Assembly (NCBI RefSeq): GCF_013114545.1
Contig: NZ_VTXI01000005.1
Location: 186,001-250,000, forward strand
Length of the DNA stretch: 64,000 nt
Direction: 5' to 3'
Origin: Vibrio sp. RE86
Lineage (GTDB): Bacteria; Pseudomonadota; Gammaproteobacteria; Enterobacterales; Vibrionaceae
Below the pieces are notes generated by a model that worked only from the letters and a program-made list of their open reading frames with translations, was not told the DNA's origin and ran no database searches. This document shows positions 1-8,120 of this stretch, in pieces (position 1 is the stretch's first letter; the number at the start of each line of letters is the position of its first letter). The position numbers and the translations under genes were made by a program.

Positions 1-980
1 TTCGTGAAGTGGTCAGTCGCCTAGAAGATATCGCCTCTGGGGAAGGAGACCTAACTCAACGTCTCGATGTGAAGTCGAAAGATGAGATTGGCCAGCTTGC
101 GGTCGGGTTTAATAAGTTCTTAGACAAATTACAGTCGATCATTAGTGATGTAGTCGATACCACCTTGCAAATTGGCACCACCACTCAACAAGCCAAAGTT
201 GCAGCACAGCAGACTCGTACCAGCAGTGACGCCCAGTTTAGAGAAGTGGATCTGGTTGCAACCGCTTCAGAAGAGATGACACAAACCGCGAGCTTAGTCG
301 TGCAAAACGCTGAAGTGGCAGTCCAAGCTGCAGAGAGAGCTAATGCTGTTGCCGCTTCTGGTCAAAACGTGATTGAGCAGTCGCAGTCCGAAATGATTCG
401 TCTTGTGGATAGAATGACGGCGGCAGTACCTGTCGTTGAGGAGCTAGCGACAAACAACGCCAACATTACTGAGATACTCTCGGTGATTGAGGGTATTTCT
501 GAGCAGACTAACTTACTTGCGTTAAATGCAGCGATTGAAGCTGCAAGGGCAGGAGAGCAAGGCCGCGGTTTTGCAGTGGTTGCTGATGAAGTTCGTAATC
601 TCGCGAGCCGAACCCAAGAGTCGGTCGGTGAAATTCGCCAAGTGATCGAAAACGTGCAAAGCGGCACACGTGATGTTGTTAAAGCGATTCAAGATGGTAA
701 TGATTTAGCGAATGACTCGGCGCAACAAGTGCAAAATGCTGCGTCGGAGCTTAGCCAGATATTTGAAGCTATTGCCTCAATTAATGACATGAACTCACAA
801 ATTGTCAAAGCCGCAGAAGAGCAGCAATCGGTTTCTGCTGAGGTGAATCAAAATGTGAGTAACATTCGAGATCTTAGCGCGCAGATCTTGTCTCAGGCTG
901 AGGAGTCCGAGCAAGTGAGTGGTCAAATTGGGGATCTTTCCTCGAAGCAACAAGCGTTGGTTACGCAGTTTAAAGTGTAA
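1..980 (+). CDS. Methyl-accepting chemotaxis protein, C-terminal part (5' truncated by window edge)
   Basis: The reading frame is already open at the left edge (R-E-V precede the first GTG at position 9), so the true start lies outside the window. The visible part begins in the second half of a HAMP domain (GEGDLTQRL...[11 protein letters not shown]) and continues into a complete cytoplasmic signalling domain. The hairpin tip is clear: [37 protein letters not shown] in consensus form, at about residues 165-200 of the visible part. Such proteins pass ligand signals to CheW/CheA. The sensor and membrane segments are not visible, so the ligand is unknown. There is no CheR-docking pentapeptide at the C terminus, which ends TQFKV. 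An intrinsic terminator follows. Confidence 0.93.
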   Translation, partial: REVVSRLEDIASGEGDLTQRLDVKSKDEIGQLAVGFNKFLDKLQSIISDVVDTTLQIGTTTQQAKVAAQQTRTSSDAQFREVDLVATASEEMTQTASLVVQNAEVAVQAAERANAVAASGQNVIEQSQSEMIRLVDRMTAAVPVVEELATNNANITEILSVIEGISEQTNLLALNAAIEAARAGEQGRGFAVVADEVRNLASRTQESVGEIRQVIENVQSGTRDVVKAIQDGNDLANDSAQQVQNAASELSQIFEAIASINDMNSQIVKAAEEQQSVSAEVNQNVSNIRDLSAQILSQAEESEQVSGQIGDLSSKQQALVTQFKV

Positions 981-1003
981 GTGCTTTCCAGAATCTTAAA
1001 TGA

Positions 1004-1034
1004 AACGGGCTCGAATTTAGGGAGCCCGTTTTTT
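1004..1034 (+). terminator. Rho-independent terminator after the chemoreceptor gene
   Basis: The 9-base arms AACGGGCTC and GAGCCCGTT form a GC-rich stem, followed by a run of T. It lies about 25 bases after the MCP stop codon and also faces the 3' end of the convergent roxA gene. Confidence 0.85.
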
Positions 1035-1060
1035 GTTTTGAGGATTTTTTGTAATTGGTA

Positions 1061-2194
1061 TTAGTCTAAATACCAATAGCCCTTATTCACTAGCTCGGTT
1101 AAAAGCTTAAGAGTAGTTTTGTCGAGTACAACGCCAACGTCGACCAGTGTGAACGTGTCTTGGTTAGCGAGTAACTTGATAAGAGCTGTAGAGTCGTTGG
1201 TAAAGGTCTCACCATTAACAAATAACGTTGCCTCTTCACCTTGGTTGTATAAAGCACGCAGACCAGAGACTTTGGTGAGTTTACCACCTGATTGTAAGTA
1301 TTCACTTACTTCGTCAATGGTGTACGACTCTTCAGGCTCAACGAGATCAAGCTGGTGGCGCGATTGGCTTAACATTGCGCCCATAAACGAGCGAACATCT
1401 TGCTGTGAATTTAACGCAGCTTTAAGCATATCGGTTAGCTTATCGATATCTTGATTAAGTAACTCGCCACTGTTTGATTGAGTACTTTGCTCAGGGTTAT
1501 GAAGGTGAACATCACCCATATCATGAGCAAGTACATAGTCAGCAAAGTTACTCAGCAGCTCCTGCTCTTTTGGTGAACGAAAACCGATCGAGTAGCTCAT
1601 ACTTGGCTCAAGGGTATTTCCCTCGTGTGGGAAGCCCGGCGGAATATAAAGAATATCCCCGGGTTCGAGCACGTCATCAATAATCGGGTCAAAGCCTTCT
1701 ATTTGTCGTAAAGCGCCCGCTTGAATTGACTCTTTGTACTGACCTTTATCGATATCGCCAACGCGCCAGCGACGTTTACCACTGCCTTGAATGATGAATA
1801 CATCATATTGATCGATATGTGGGCCAACGCCACCTTCAGGGGCAGAAAAACACACCATCAAATCATCAAACAACCATTGAGGTAACTGCTTAAAAGGTTC
1901 AATAAGCTCAGCAGAACCCAGATGCCAATGGTTACAAGCTTGTACAACCAATTGCCAGTGAGAGTCCTCTAGAGAATCAAAATGGCTCTCAGGCAGCGGA
2001 CCGTGAGTGGCTGACCATTTGTTGTCTTTGTTGGTAATAAAGCGAGAATCCACTTCCTCTTCCATTGCAAGCCCTGCAAGCTCATCAGGAGAAATAGGGT
2101 CAATAAACTCTGCAAAACCACCTTTGATAATTGTTGGCTTTTTATGCCAATAATCGGCTAAAAACGCCTTCATATCGAACGTTAGTTGGTACAT
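1061..2194 (-). CDS. roxA: Ribosomal oxygenase, 50S L16 arginine 3-hydroxylase (YcfD/RoxA type)
   Basis: A JmjC/cupin-fold Fe(II)/2-oxoglutarate dioxygenase. The iron-binding triad is visible as H126 and D128 (GPHIDQYDVF) and H190 (PPGFPHEG), closely matching E. coli YcfD (H125, D127, H187). The 377-residue length and C-terminal dimerisation/winged-helix region fit the family, which hydroxylates an arginine of ribosomal protein L16. The start at 2194 opens MYQLTFDMKAF. It overlaps by 13 bases the end of the small ybaM-like gene upstream, so roxA is probably co-transcribed with priC and ybaM. The activity is assigned by homology; the catalytic residues are seen directly. Confidence 0.9.
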   Translation of the reverse strand: MYQLTFDMKAFLADYWHKKPTIIKGGFAEFIDPISPDELAGLAMEEEVDSRFITNKDNKWSATHGPLPESHFDSLEDSHWQLVVQACNHWHLGSAELIEPFKQLPQWLFDDLMVCFSAPEGGVGPHIDQYDVFIIQGSGKRRWRVGDIDKGQYKESIQAGALRQIEGFDPIIDDVLEPGDILYIPPGFPHEGNTLEPSMSYSIGFRSPKEQELLSNFADYVLAHDMGDVHLHNPEQSTQSNSGELLNQDIDKLTDMLKAALNSQQDVRSFMGAMLSQSRHQLDLVEPEESYTIDEVSEYLQSGGKLTKVSGLRALYNQGEEATLFVNGETFTNDSTALIKLLANQDTFTLVDVGVVLDKTTLKLLTELVNKGYWYLD

Positions 2195-2352
2195 TGTTGC
2201 TCCAGTTTTCGTTCAAGATCAGATTGGACAATCTTAAGAGCCGCTAACGCCGTTTTTGGGTCAACTTCATTATTTTCTAAAAGGTAAATTAGGTCGACGG
2301 CTAGTTTGATTTCATCAGGGGCTTGGTCAAGGCCTGAGTTCGAAGAGGGCAT
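2182..2352 (-). CDS. ybaM: Small YbaM-like protein (DUF2496 family)
   Basis: A 56-codon frame starting with ATG at 2352 and ending with TAA at 2182-2184. The translated core APDEIKLAVDLIYLLE, then KTALAALKIV and a DLERKL stretch, matches my memory of E. coli YbaM (DUF2496), which is encoded beside priC there too. The start codon shares one base with the priC stop (TAATG), and the 3' end overlaps the roxA start by 13 bases, which implies translational coupling in a priC-ybaM-roxA unit. The protein is soluble and probably helical. No function is established for the family. Confidence 0.82.
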   Translation of the reverse strand: MPSSNSGLDQAPDEIKLAVDLIYLLENNEVDPKTALAALKIVQSDLERKLEQQCTN

Positions 2353-2900
2353 TATTGATTTCTCTCTCGGTAAGTAATTTGTTTTTCAATTCTGAGTTTA
2401 GATTCTTGGCAGCGTGATAGCCTTTGCTCTGTTGCTGCTAACGCATTTTTCAGCGTGGGCTTTTGAAAGGCAGGGGCATGTTTAAGCTGATGCTCTTTTT
2501 CACTCACCATCTCTTTCAATCGGCGTTCCCACTCTTGGTGTTGTGCTAGGTTCTGGTAAAGCTCATTAATAGGTTTTTGGTAATAACTATTGTGCTTTGG
2601 CTCGTGCCGACGAATTTTGGTCGTTGCTAGCTCGCGCTGTATCGCTTCAATTTGGCTTATTAAACGCTCGGTTAAGTATTCAGCTCGTGTGGGCGTCAAT
2701 TTGCCCGTTTCTTCTTCACGAATAAGGCTAGTCAGCGTTTGTTGGGTCTCTTCGACGCAAGGTACAAGCAAGGTCGCTTTGCATTGAAACAGTTGTTCAT
2801 CAAACAGTGGGAGATGATGTTTGCCTCTTTCTTCATCAAGAGAGCTCGCTTTTATAGAAAGTGCATCGAGCGTGGAGTTTAGCTGCTTAATCTTACTCAT
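2352..2900 (-). CDS. priC: Primosomal replication protein N'' (PriC)
   Basis: A 182-residue, highly charged, all-helical protein with coiled-coil character. The N-terminal part has LFDEQLFQC and the C-terminal part has YYQKPINELYQNLAQHQEWERRL, the pattern typical of PriC in Vibrionaceae. PriC acts in PriA-independent replication restart by recruiting DnaB to stalled forks covered with SSB. The gene order priC-ybaM also occurs in E. coli and supports the call. The TSUP permease gene ends 6 bases upstream of this start, so the two may share a transcript. The family is divergent in sequence, so context carries part of the weight. Confidence 0.82.
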   Translation of the reverse strand: MSKIKQLNSTLDALSIKASSLDEERGKHHLPLFDEQLFQCKATLLVPCVEETQQTLTSLIREEETGKLTPTRAEYLTERLISQIEAIQRELATTKIRRHEPKHNSYYQKPINELYQNLAQHQEWERRLKEMVSEKEHQLKHAPAFQKPTLKNALAATEQRLSRCQESKLRIEKQITYRERNQ

Positions 2901-2906
2901 AGCGGT

Positions 2907-3686
2907 CTACAAATTAACAAACCAAGCTTCATAGGCAAGCTTAACGGCGAGAATACTTACCACTGTGACAAACACTGGGCGAATAAATTTAGCACCAAAT
3001 TTGATTGCAGAGTGCGCACCTACAAATGCACCTGCCATAAGGCAAACTCCCATCGTTAAGCCCAATACCCAATCGATATGGCCCAAAATGGCAAAGGTCA
3101 CTAAAGAGGTAAAGTTACTGGTGAAGTTCATCGCCTTGGCAAGGCCTGAAGCAAGCAAGATGTTTAAGCGATACAGTGCCATTGAACTTACTGTCCAGAA
3201 TGCACCTGTACCAGGGCCCGCGACGCCATCATAAAACCCAAGAGTAAGTCCTTGCGCAACTTGTTTCTTTTTCAGCTTTGGGCAGGGGTTTGGAGTTTCA
3301 TTGTTTACATTACTTGGCGTCTTGTGCCAGATGGTGTAAATCGCCGCGCCTAAAATGATCAGCGGGAGAATTTTTTCTAACCATTGGGTACTGATCAAGT
3401 CGACGACTAGCGTACCTAATATTGCTCCAACTAAGGTGGCAATAAACGCTCTTCCCCAACACTGAGGTTTAAAGAGTTTTTTGCGATAATAGGTAAATGC
3501 AGCAGTCGATGATGCAAAGGTCGCAGCGAGTTTATTGGTGCCAAGCGCAATATGCGGAGGCAAACCCAACGACAATAATGTAGGTACCGTTAACATTCCG
3601 CCGCCGCCTGCGACTGCATCAATGAATCCAGCAAGAAAGGCAACCAGTGCCAACACCAACAGCATGGTTGGCTCTAAGAATTCCAT
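2907..3686 (-). CDS. TSUP-family membrane permease (TauE/SafE, YfcA-like)
   Basis: A 259-residue hydrophobic protein with about eight membrane segments in two repeated halves. The glycine-rich signatures LAGFIDAVAGGGGMLTVPTLL near the N terminus and LGFYDGVAGPGTGAFW in the middle are characteristic of the TauE/SafE (TSUP) family. Members move small anions such as sulfite, sulfoacetate or organosulfonates across the inner membrane. The substrate cannot be read from the sequence. E. coli YfcA is the closest type I recall. It lies between dinG and priC on the same strand with 6 bases to priC. Confidence 0.85.
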   Translation of the reverse strand: MEFLEPTMLLVLALVAFLAGFIDAVAGGGGMLTVPTLLSLGLPPHIALGTNKLAATFASSTAAFTYYRKKLFKPQCWGRAFIATLVGAILGTLVVDLISTQWLEKILPLIILGAAIYTIWHKTPSNVNNETPNPCPKLKKKQVAQGLTLGFYDGVAGPGTGAFWTVSSMALYRLNILLASGLAKAMNFTSNFTSLVTFAILGHIDWVLGLTMGVCLMAGAFVGAHSAIKFGAKFIRPVFVTVVSILAVKLAYEAWFVNL

Positions 3687-3717
3687 ATAATTATTCTTCT
3701 ATTTTATAGGAGGATTT

Positions 3718-5790
3718 TTATTCTATTACACGTTTAAAGGGTGGCAGAGAGTCGAGCAGGGCACTGCCGTATCGCTTGGTCACTACACGGCGATCAAGGA
3801 TGATGACTTTACCAGAATCCCTCTCTTTGCGCAGCAATCGACCGACTGACTGAATCAGCTTTTTACTTGCCTCGGGTACGGTGATCTGCATAAACGGGTT
3901 ACCGCCACGATTCTCAATATATTCGGCATGCGCTTGCTCAACGGGTGAAGTAGGGACCGCGAACGGAATCTTGGTAATAATCAAGTTTTCAAGTAATTCA
4001 CCCGGAAGATCGAGACCTTCAGAGAAACTCCCCGTTCCAAATAAAATGCTCGTTTTCTGACATTGAACCAAGGTTTTATGTTTATTTAGAATCTCTGTGC
4101 GTGATTCTTGCCCTTGAACCTGCAATGCCCAGCCTTTTTTAACGAAACTTGTTGAAAGCGCTTCAGCAACTTGGTTCATCTGCCAATAGGAAGAGAATAA
4201 AACCAAATTGGCCTTTTTGTCTTCAATTAGGTTAGGCAATATATCGATAAGATATTCCGTAAACTGAGGTGCCTGAGGTTCGTACTTCATTTTAGGTACG
4301 ACCAACTCGGCTTGCTTCTGATAATCAAACGGAGATGCAAGAGACAGGAAGCGAACCCCATCATCTGGTTTTTCACTGATCCCTGCTTGGCGACAGAAGA
4401 AATTGAACGAGTTGAGCGCCCGCATAGTAGCAGAGGTCAGTACGGCCCCAACACAGCGGCTCCACAACTGTTGATCCAGCTGCCAGCCGACCTCAAGAGG
4501 TGAAACATTAACAATGAAATCGCCTTCACGATCTGGGCTTATCTCTAACCAGCGAGCGAGTGGGGCGCCTTTTTCGCGTAATGGTTCTGCCATTAAGTTC
4601 CAAACTTGTGCCAAATTATCCATTCTCTGGATATAGAAGCCGAGTTCAGCCAGGGCAGGTTCGGCCAATCGGTTGGCCAACTCGCCATCTTTTACCCGCT
4701 CAGAGATAAGGTCAGCAATTTTAGCAACGGCCTGAGCTCCTTTCTGAGTCAATTTCTTAAGCTCTTTCGACTCTTCCTCAAGCCAGTTTGGAAGCTCGCC
4801 GTTTTCAAAGCGGTAAATTTTCTCTTCAAAATGATTGGCGTCAAAACGTGTTGATAGCTGGCTTAATGATGGAATCAATTGCTGTACAGAGTCTTGTAGC
4901 TCGTTTCTAAAACGGGCGACACGCTTCTCTTCTGCCATATTGGCGAATTTGGTCACTGACTGATTTAGGCGTTCGAGCCAACTTGCTGCGCCTTTTAAAC
5001 TTGCAGCAGCAGAAGAGTGATCACGGGCCACATGGGGAAGGTGGTGCGCTTCATCAAAGACATAAATGGTGTTTTCTGGTTCAGGTAGGATTACACCACC
5101 ACCTAGGTCAGCATCGGCCATCACCAAACTATGGTTAGCGATAATGACGTCTGCTTTATCTAGCTCTGAACGTGCTTTTTGAAACGGGCAATCACGGTGA
5201 GCGGGCATTCCGTTGTTACAGCTATGCTTATCACTCACGATCAGTTGCCAAATCTCATCTTTGATTGGTTTTGGCCAAGAGTCTCGGTCACCATCCCACT
5301 TATTTTGTGCTAGCGCTTTATACATGCGCTCGAGTAGCTCGACATCTTTCTTTTTTGGTTTGCTATCGAACATCGCTAGTTGGCCACCATCAGCTCCGCA
5401 TGCTGAAGCTAACTTTTCGGCACAGCAGTAACGTTGACGCCCTTTCGCCAAGATAAATGAGAACTCTCGATCAGTAATGCGTCTATATAAAGGAAGGTCT
5501 TTATTAACCAGTTGTTCTTGCAGTGCCACTGTAGCGGTGGAAATGACCACTTTCCTATTATTGAGAACTGCAACAGGAATTGTCGCCATTAAATAAGAGA
5601 GAGATTTACCGATACCAGTCCCAGCTTCCGCGACAATTATGCGGGTCGATTTGTGATATTCACCACAAAGTGTTTTGGCGATTTCCGCAACAAGATAGTT
5701 CTGAGCTCGACGAGGTACAAAGTTTTCTAGCTGTGACTGAAGGTTTTGATAACTAGAACGGATAGATTGCTGGATTTTACTGGTAATCAT
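3718..5790 (-). CDS. dinG: ATP-dependent DNA helicase DinG
   Basis: A 690-residue superfamily 2 helicase of the XPD/DinG type. Visible are the Walker A motif AEAGTGIGKS (about residues 54-63), the Walker B box VFDEAHH, and the cysteines of the iron-sulfur domain between them (YCCAEKLASAC, then HSCN and RDCPF). Motif VI appears near the C terminus as QSVGRLLRKERD. DinG unwinds 5'-3' and resolves R-loops, D-loops and G-quadruplexes. The length agrees with the family (about 690-715). I found no convincing LexA box upstream, although dinG is damage-inducible in E. coli. Confidence 0.95.
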   Translation of the reverse strand: MITSKIQQSIRSSYQNLQSQLENFVPRRAQNYLVAEIAKTLCGEYHKSTRIIVAEAGTGIGKSLSYLMATIPVAVLNNRKVVISTATVALQEQLVNKDLPLYRRITDREFSFILAKGRQRYCCAEKLASACGADGGQLAMFDSKPKKKDVELLERMYKALAQNKWDGDRDSWPKPIKDEIWQLIVSDKHSCNNGMPAHRDCPFQKARSELDKADVIIANHSLVMADADLGGGVILPEPENTIYVFDEAHHLPHVARDHSSAAASLKGAASWLERLNQSVTKFANMAEEKRVARFRNELQDSVQQLIPSLSQLSTRFDANHFEEKIYRFENGELPNWLEEESKELKKLTQKGAQAVAKIADLISERVKDGELANRLAEPALAELGFYIQRMDNLAQVWNLMAEPLREKGAPLARWLEISPDREGDFIVNVSPLEVGWQLDQQLWSRCVGAVLTSATMRALNSFNFFCRQAGISEKPDDGVRFLSLASPFDYQKQAELVVPKMKYEPQAPQFTEYLIDILPNLIEDKKANLVLFSSYWQMNQVAEALSTSFVKKGWALQVQGQESRTEILNKHKTLVQCQKTSILFGTGSFSEGLDLPGELLENLIITKIPFAVPTSPVEQAHAEYIENRGGNPFMQITVPEASKKLIQSVGRLLRKERDSGKVIILDRRVVTKRYGSALLDSLPPFKRVIE

Positions 5791-6309
5791 ATTGTGACCT
5801 ATGTTGCGGGTGCCGCATCATAGCACACTTTGCTAAACACTACTCAGTTCACGAAATAGAATCCTTTATAGCTAAATGTGGATCTTGTTCACAAAAAAAA
5901 ACTGAACCTTCAAATACTTAGAATTAATTCTAAATGTAAAAAATATATCACGCTAAATCATTGTGTTTTGCAGATAAAAACTCTGTAATTTGTTTTTGTT
6001 TATTGGCTGCATGGAGTTAAATTCCAAATGTTGGTTTTTAGATTTACTGGTATTACCACAATGTTTTAGGTTTGAGATAGCTCGTATTTTATTCTGATAA
6101 ATGTGTAAACCTTTGTTTTGTAATGTTTTTATGTTTTTTTATTAATGTTTTTTAGAATATTTGACAGGCCGAATAATCTTTTGCAATCTAGACCCCGAAA
6201 TTTAGTGGCGATGACATCCAGCCCGATTAAGAGGTAGGAGTCATCATCAAAAAACATAAAGGGAACCGGGCAAGGATTTCCCATTCTATAGAAAAGGCAG
6301 TGGATTATT
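5791..6309 (+). promoter_or_regulatory. AT-rich regulatory region and leader of the OmpT-like porin gene
   Basis: About 520 bases without a gene, very rich in A and T with many T runs, between divergent dinG and the porin gene. A consensus -35 (TTGACA, 6161-6166) is followed after 17 bases by a weak -10 (CAATCT, 6184-6189), which would give a leader of roughly 110 bases. The leader includes a gaggtaggag segment (about 6230-6239) that could be a small-RNA target. At 5877-5893 there is an imperfect CRP-like palindrome (TGTG-N8-TTCACA) whose half-sites are one base too far apart. V. cholerae ompT is known to be controlled by CRP, ToxR and H-NS; applying that here is inference. Confidence 0.45.
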
Positions 6310-7329
6310 ATGAAAAAGACTCTAGTAGCTCTTTCAGTTCTAGCAGCATCAGCTTCAGCAACAGCTGGTTTCGAAATTTACAACCAAGACGGTGTTTCAG
6401 TTAACCTTGGTGGTGACATCGAAGTTGTTTACGTTAAAGGTCTTGAGAAAGACACTAAAGCTGAACAGCAAATTCAAGATGCAGACGTTGCTCTAGACGT
6501 TCGTTACGCAGTAAGCGACAGCATCCAAGTTGGTGGTTTCTGGCAGATCAACGATGTTGGTGTTGATAACGATGGCGGCAACGCTGGCGATGCATACGTA
6601 GCTGTTTACTCTGATTCTTTCGGTTCTGTTAAAGTTGGTCGTACTTGTTCAGCTCTAGATGACGCTGGTATTGGTTCGGATTACCAATTCGGTCTAACTA
6701 CTTTCTTCGAAGATTCTGAAGTTTACTGTGCTGATGAAATCATCCGTTACGACGTTGATAAAGGTAACTTCTACGGTACTCTAGCTATCGTTCAAGACGT
6801 AAACGGTAACGAGTCTCTAGCTCCTAGCTCAACTTACTTTGACGGTGCTCTAGGTTACCGCGTAGCTGATTTCGACTTCGTAGGTTTCTACGGTCAAGGT
6901 GATGTTCTAGACGGTGCTGATAAAGTAGAGCAAACTACTTGGTCTGTACAAGCTAAATACAACGGCATCGAAAACGTTGCTCTAGCAGTAGCATACTACG
7001 ACATGATCGGTAAGCCACTAGTAGGCGAAAAGTCTGACACTGACACTATTGCATTCGCAGCTACTTACACAATGGAAAAAACTACGTTTGCAGCGGGTTA
7101 CTCTGTATCTAGCAGCAACCAAGAGCTATACGGTAACGACACAAACGGTAACAACATCTCTGAGAAAGATCACGATGCTTGGTACGTAAACGCTGGTTAC
7201 GCTATCGCTCCTAACACAACTCTATACGCTGAAGTTGGTGCAGGTAACGGCTACACTGAAACAGACGTTGCTGGTGTTTACACTAAAGACGAAACTGGTT
7301 ACGCAGTTGGTGTTAAAGCATTCTTCTAA
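6310..7329 (+). CDS. ompT: Outer-membrane general porin, OmpT-like (Vibrio type)
   Basis: A 339-residue precursor with signal peptide MKKTLVALSVLAASASATA, cleaved before GFEIYNQDG. Mature beta-strand features follow: VNLGGDIEVVY, SVKVGR, FYGTLAIVQD and a final aromatic residue (KAFF), required for insertion by the BAM complex. It belongs to the Gram-negative trimeric porin family. The name rests on similarity to V. cholerae OmpT as I remember it (opening EIYNQDG, QDADVALDVRYA block) and on the dinG neighbour. It is not the E. coli protease OmpT. Two cysteines (RTCSALD and EVYCADE) could form a loop disulfide. Codon use looks like that of a highly expressed gene. Another OmpU/OmpN-type porin is the main alternative. 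Confidence 0.8.
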   Translation: MKKTLVALSVLAASASATAGFEIYNQDGVSVNLGGDIEVVYVKGLEKDTKAEQQIQDADVALDVRYAVSDSIQVGGFWQINDVGVDNDGGNAGDAYVAVYSDSFGSVKVGRTCSALDDAGIGSDYQFGLTTFFEDSEVYCADEIIRYDVDKGNFYGTLAIVQDVNGNESLAPSSTYFDGALGYRVADFDFVGFYGQGDVLDGADKVEQTTWSVQAKYNGIENVALAVAYYDMIGKPLVGEKSDTDTIAFAATYTMEKTTFAAGYSVSSSNQELYGNDTNGNNISEKDHDAWYVNAGYAIAPNTTLYAEVGAGNGYTETDVAGVYTKDETGYAVGVKAFF

Positions 7330-7353
7330 TCTTAGTTGAATTAGCTATCATAG

Positions 7354-7379
7354 AAGCCACCCATTAGGGTGGCTTTTTT
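7354..7379 (+). terminator. Terminator of the porin gene
   Basis: GCCACCC and GGGTGGC pair around an ATTA loop and are followed by six T. A GTG inside the stem opens a longer frame for the next gene, but that start would lie within the terminator and is unlikely. Confidence 0.9.
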
Positions 7380-7404
7380 AATTATTATATTTCAGGGAAT
7401 CATT

Positions 7405-8052
7405 ATGAAACGACACTTAACTCTATTAGCAATGTTGGTTACTGGCAGCGCATCCGCCGCTTCTATCGAGCCACAAGCTGGCGTTGAAGTTCTATTTATC
7501 GATGGCGTAAAAGTTGAAGATAAGCGTGAAGTGTCAGACATTCAGACTGGCCCAGTACAGCTGGTTGTTAAATACACGAAAAAGCTCAAAGATAGCGGAA
7601 AAGAGCGAGTATTTGATTCTTCTCCTTATGTTATTAGTATTGATGCACCTGATGCAGATCTAACGATCAGTGCGCCTAAGCTATATAGCTATAGTCAAGC
7701 AAATACACATTTCAAAACTGCTCCTGAATGGAAAGTTGAAACTGAATCTGGCAAAAATATCTCTTACTCACAAGAAGCTCTAGACCGTGGCGATGGTATT
7801 TTTCCATACTATGACATGCCTAAATTGGTTCGCGAACATAACGAAAAACGTGGCCTAGTGGTTGGTTCTGGCGCAGCGCTTGCGGCAACGGCACAAGACG
7901 CGAAAGCAACCGTAGTTGAAGTTGCCGAGACTGGCGAAAAGAAAGTGGTTCAGCTTGAAACAACCAACCTTGACCAACTAAAAGCTTGGTACCTAAAATC
8001 TTCTAAAGAAGAGCGTAAAGAATTCCGCCGTTGGATGATTGATCAAGAGTAA
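7405..8052 (+). CDS. Periplasmic DUF2057 (YccT-like) protein
   Basis: 215 residues with a signal peptide (MKRHLTLLAMLVTGSASA, then ASIEPQAGVEVL). The ATG at 7405 is preferred: it has a CAGGGA ribosome site and makes a proper signal sequence, whereas the upstream in-frame GTG sits in the porin terminator. The body (LFIDGVKVED, QLVVKYTKKL, SSPYVISIDAP) matches the DUF2057 family of E. coli YccT, a small periplasmic beta-rich protein. The C-terminal region is charged and alanine-rich, ending LKAWYLKSSKEERKEFRRWM, as in Vibrio homologues. Function is poorly defined; an envelope role is likely from location. Confidence 0.75.
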   Translation: MKRHLTLLAMLVTGSASAASIEPQAGVEVLFIDGVKVEDKREVSDIQTGPVQLVVKYTKKLKDSGKERVFDSSPYVISIDAPDADLTISAPKLYSYSQANTHFKTAPEWKVETESGKNISYSQEALDRGDGIFPYYDMPKLVREHNEKRGLVVGSGAALAATAQDAKATVVEVAETGEKKVVQLETTNLDQLKAWYLKSSKEERKEFRRWMIDQE

Positions 8053-8073
8053 TTATCTAAAGGCAAAAATAGA

Positions 8074-8100
8074 AAGGCTTCCTAAATTGGAAGCCTTTTT
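8074..8100. terminator. Terminator between convergent DUF2057 gene and bioA
   Basis: AAGGCTTCC and GGAAGCCTT pair over a 6-base loop and end in a T run on the plus strand. A shorter T-rich tail on the other strand means it may also serve bioA. Confidence 0.85.
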
Positions 8101-8120
8101 AGTTTTTAGAGCGTAAAAAG

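Noticed and set aside
5791..5830. LexA box before dinG
   Set aside because: No CTGT-N8-ACAG pattern could be found in the short upstream stretch.
5877..5893. CRP-like palindrome upstream of the porin gene
   Set aside because: The half-sites TGTG and TTCACA are one base too far apart for the usual TGTGA-N6-TCACA spacing; kept only as a remark in the regulatory region.
7369..7404. Earlier GTG start for the DUF2057 gene
   Set aside because: It falls within the porin terminator stem and would mask the signal peptide that starts at 7405.
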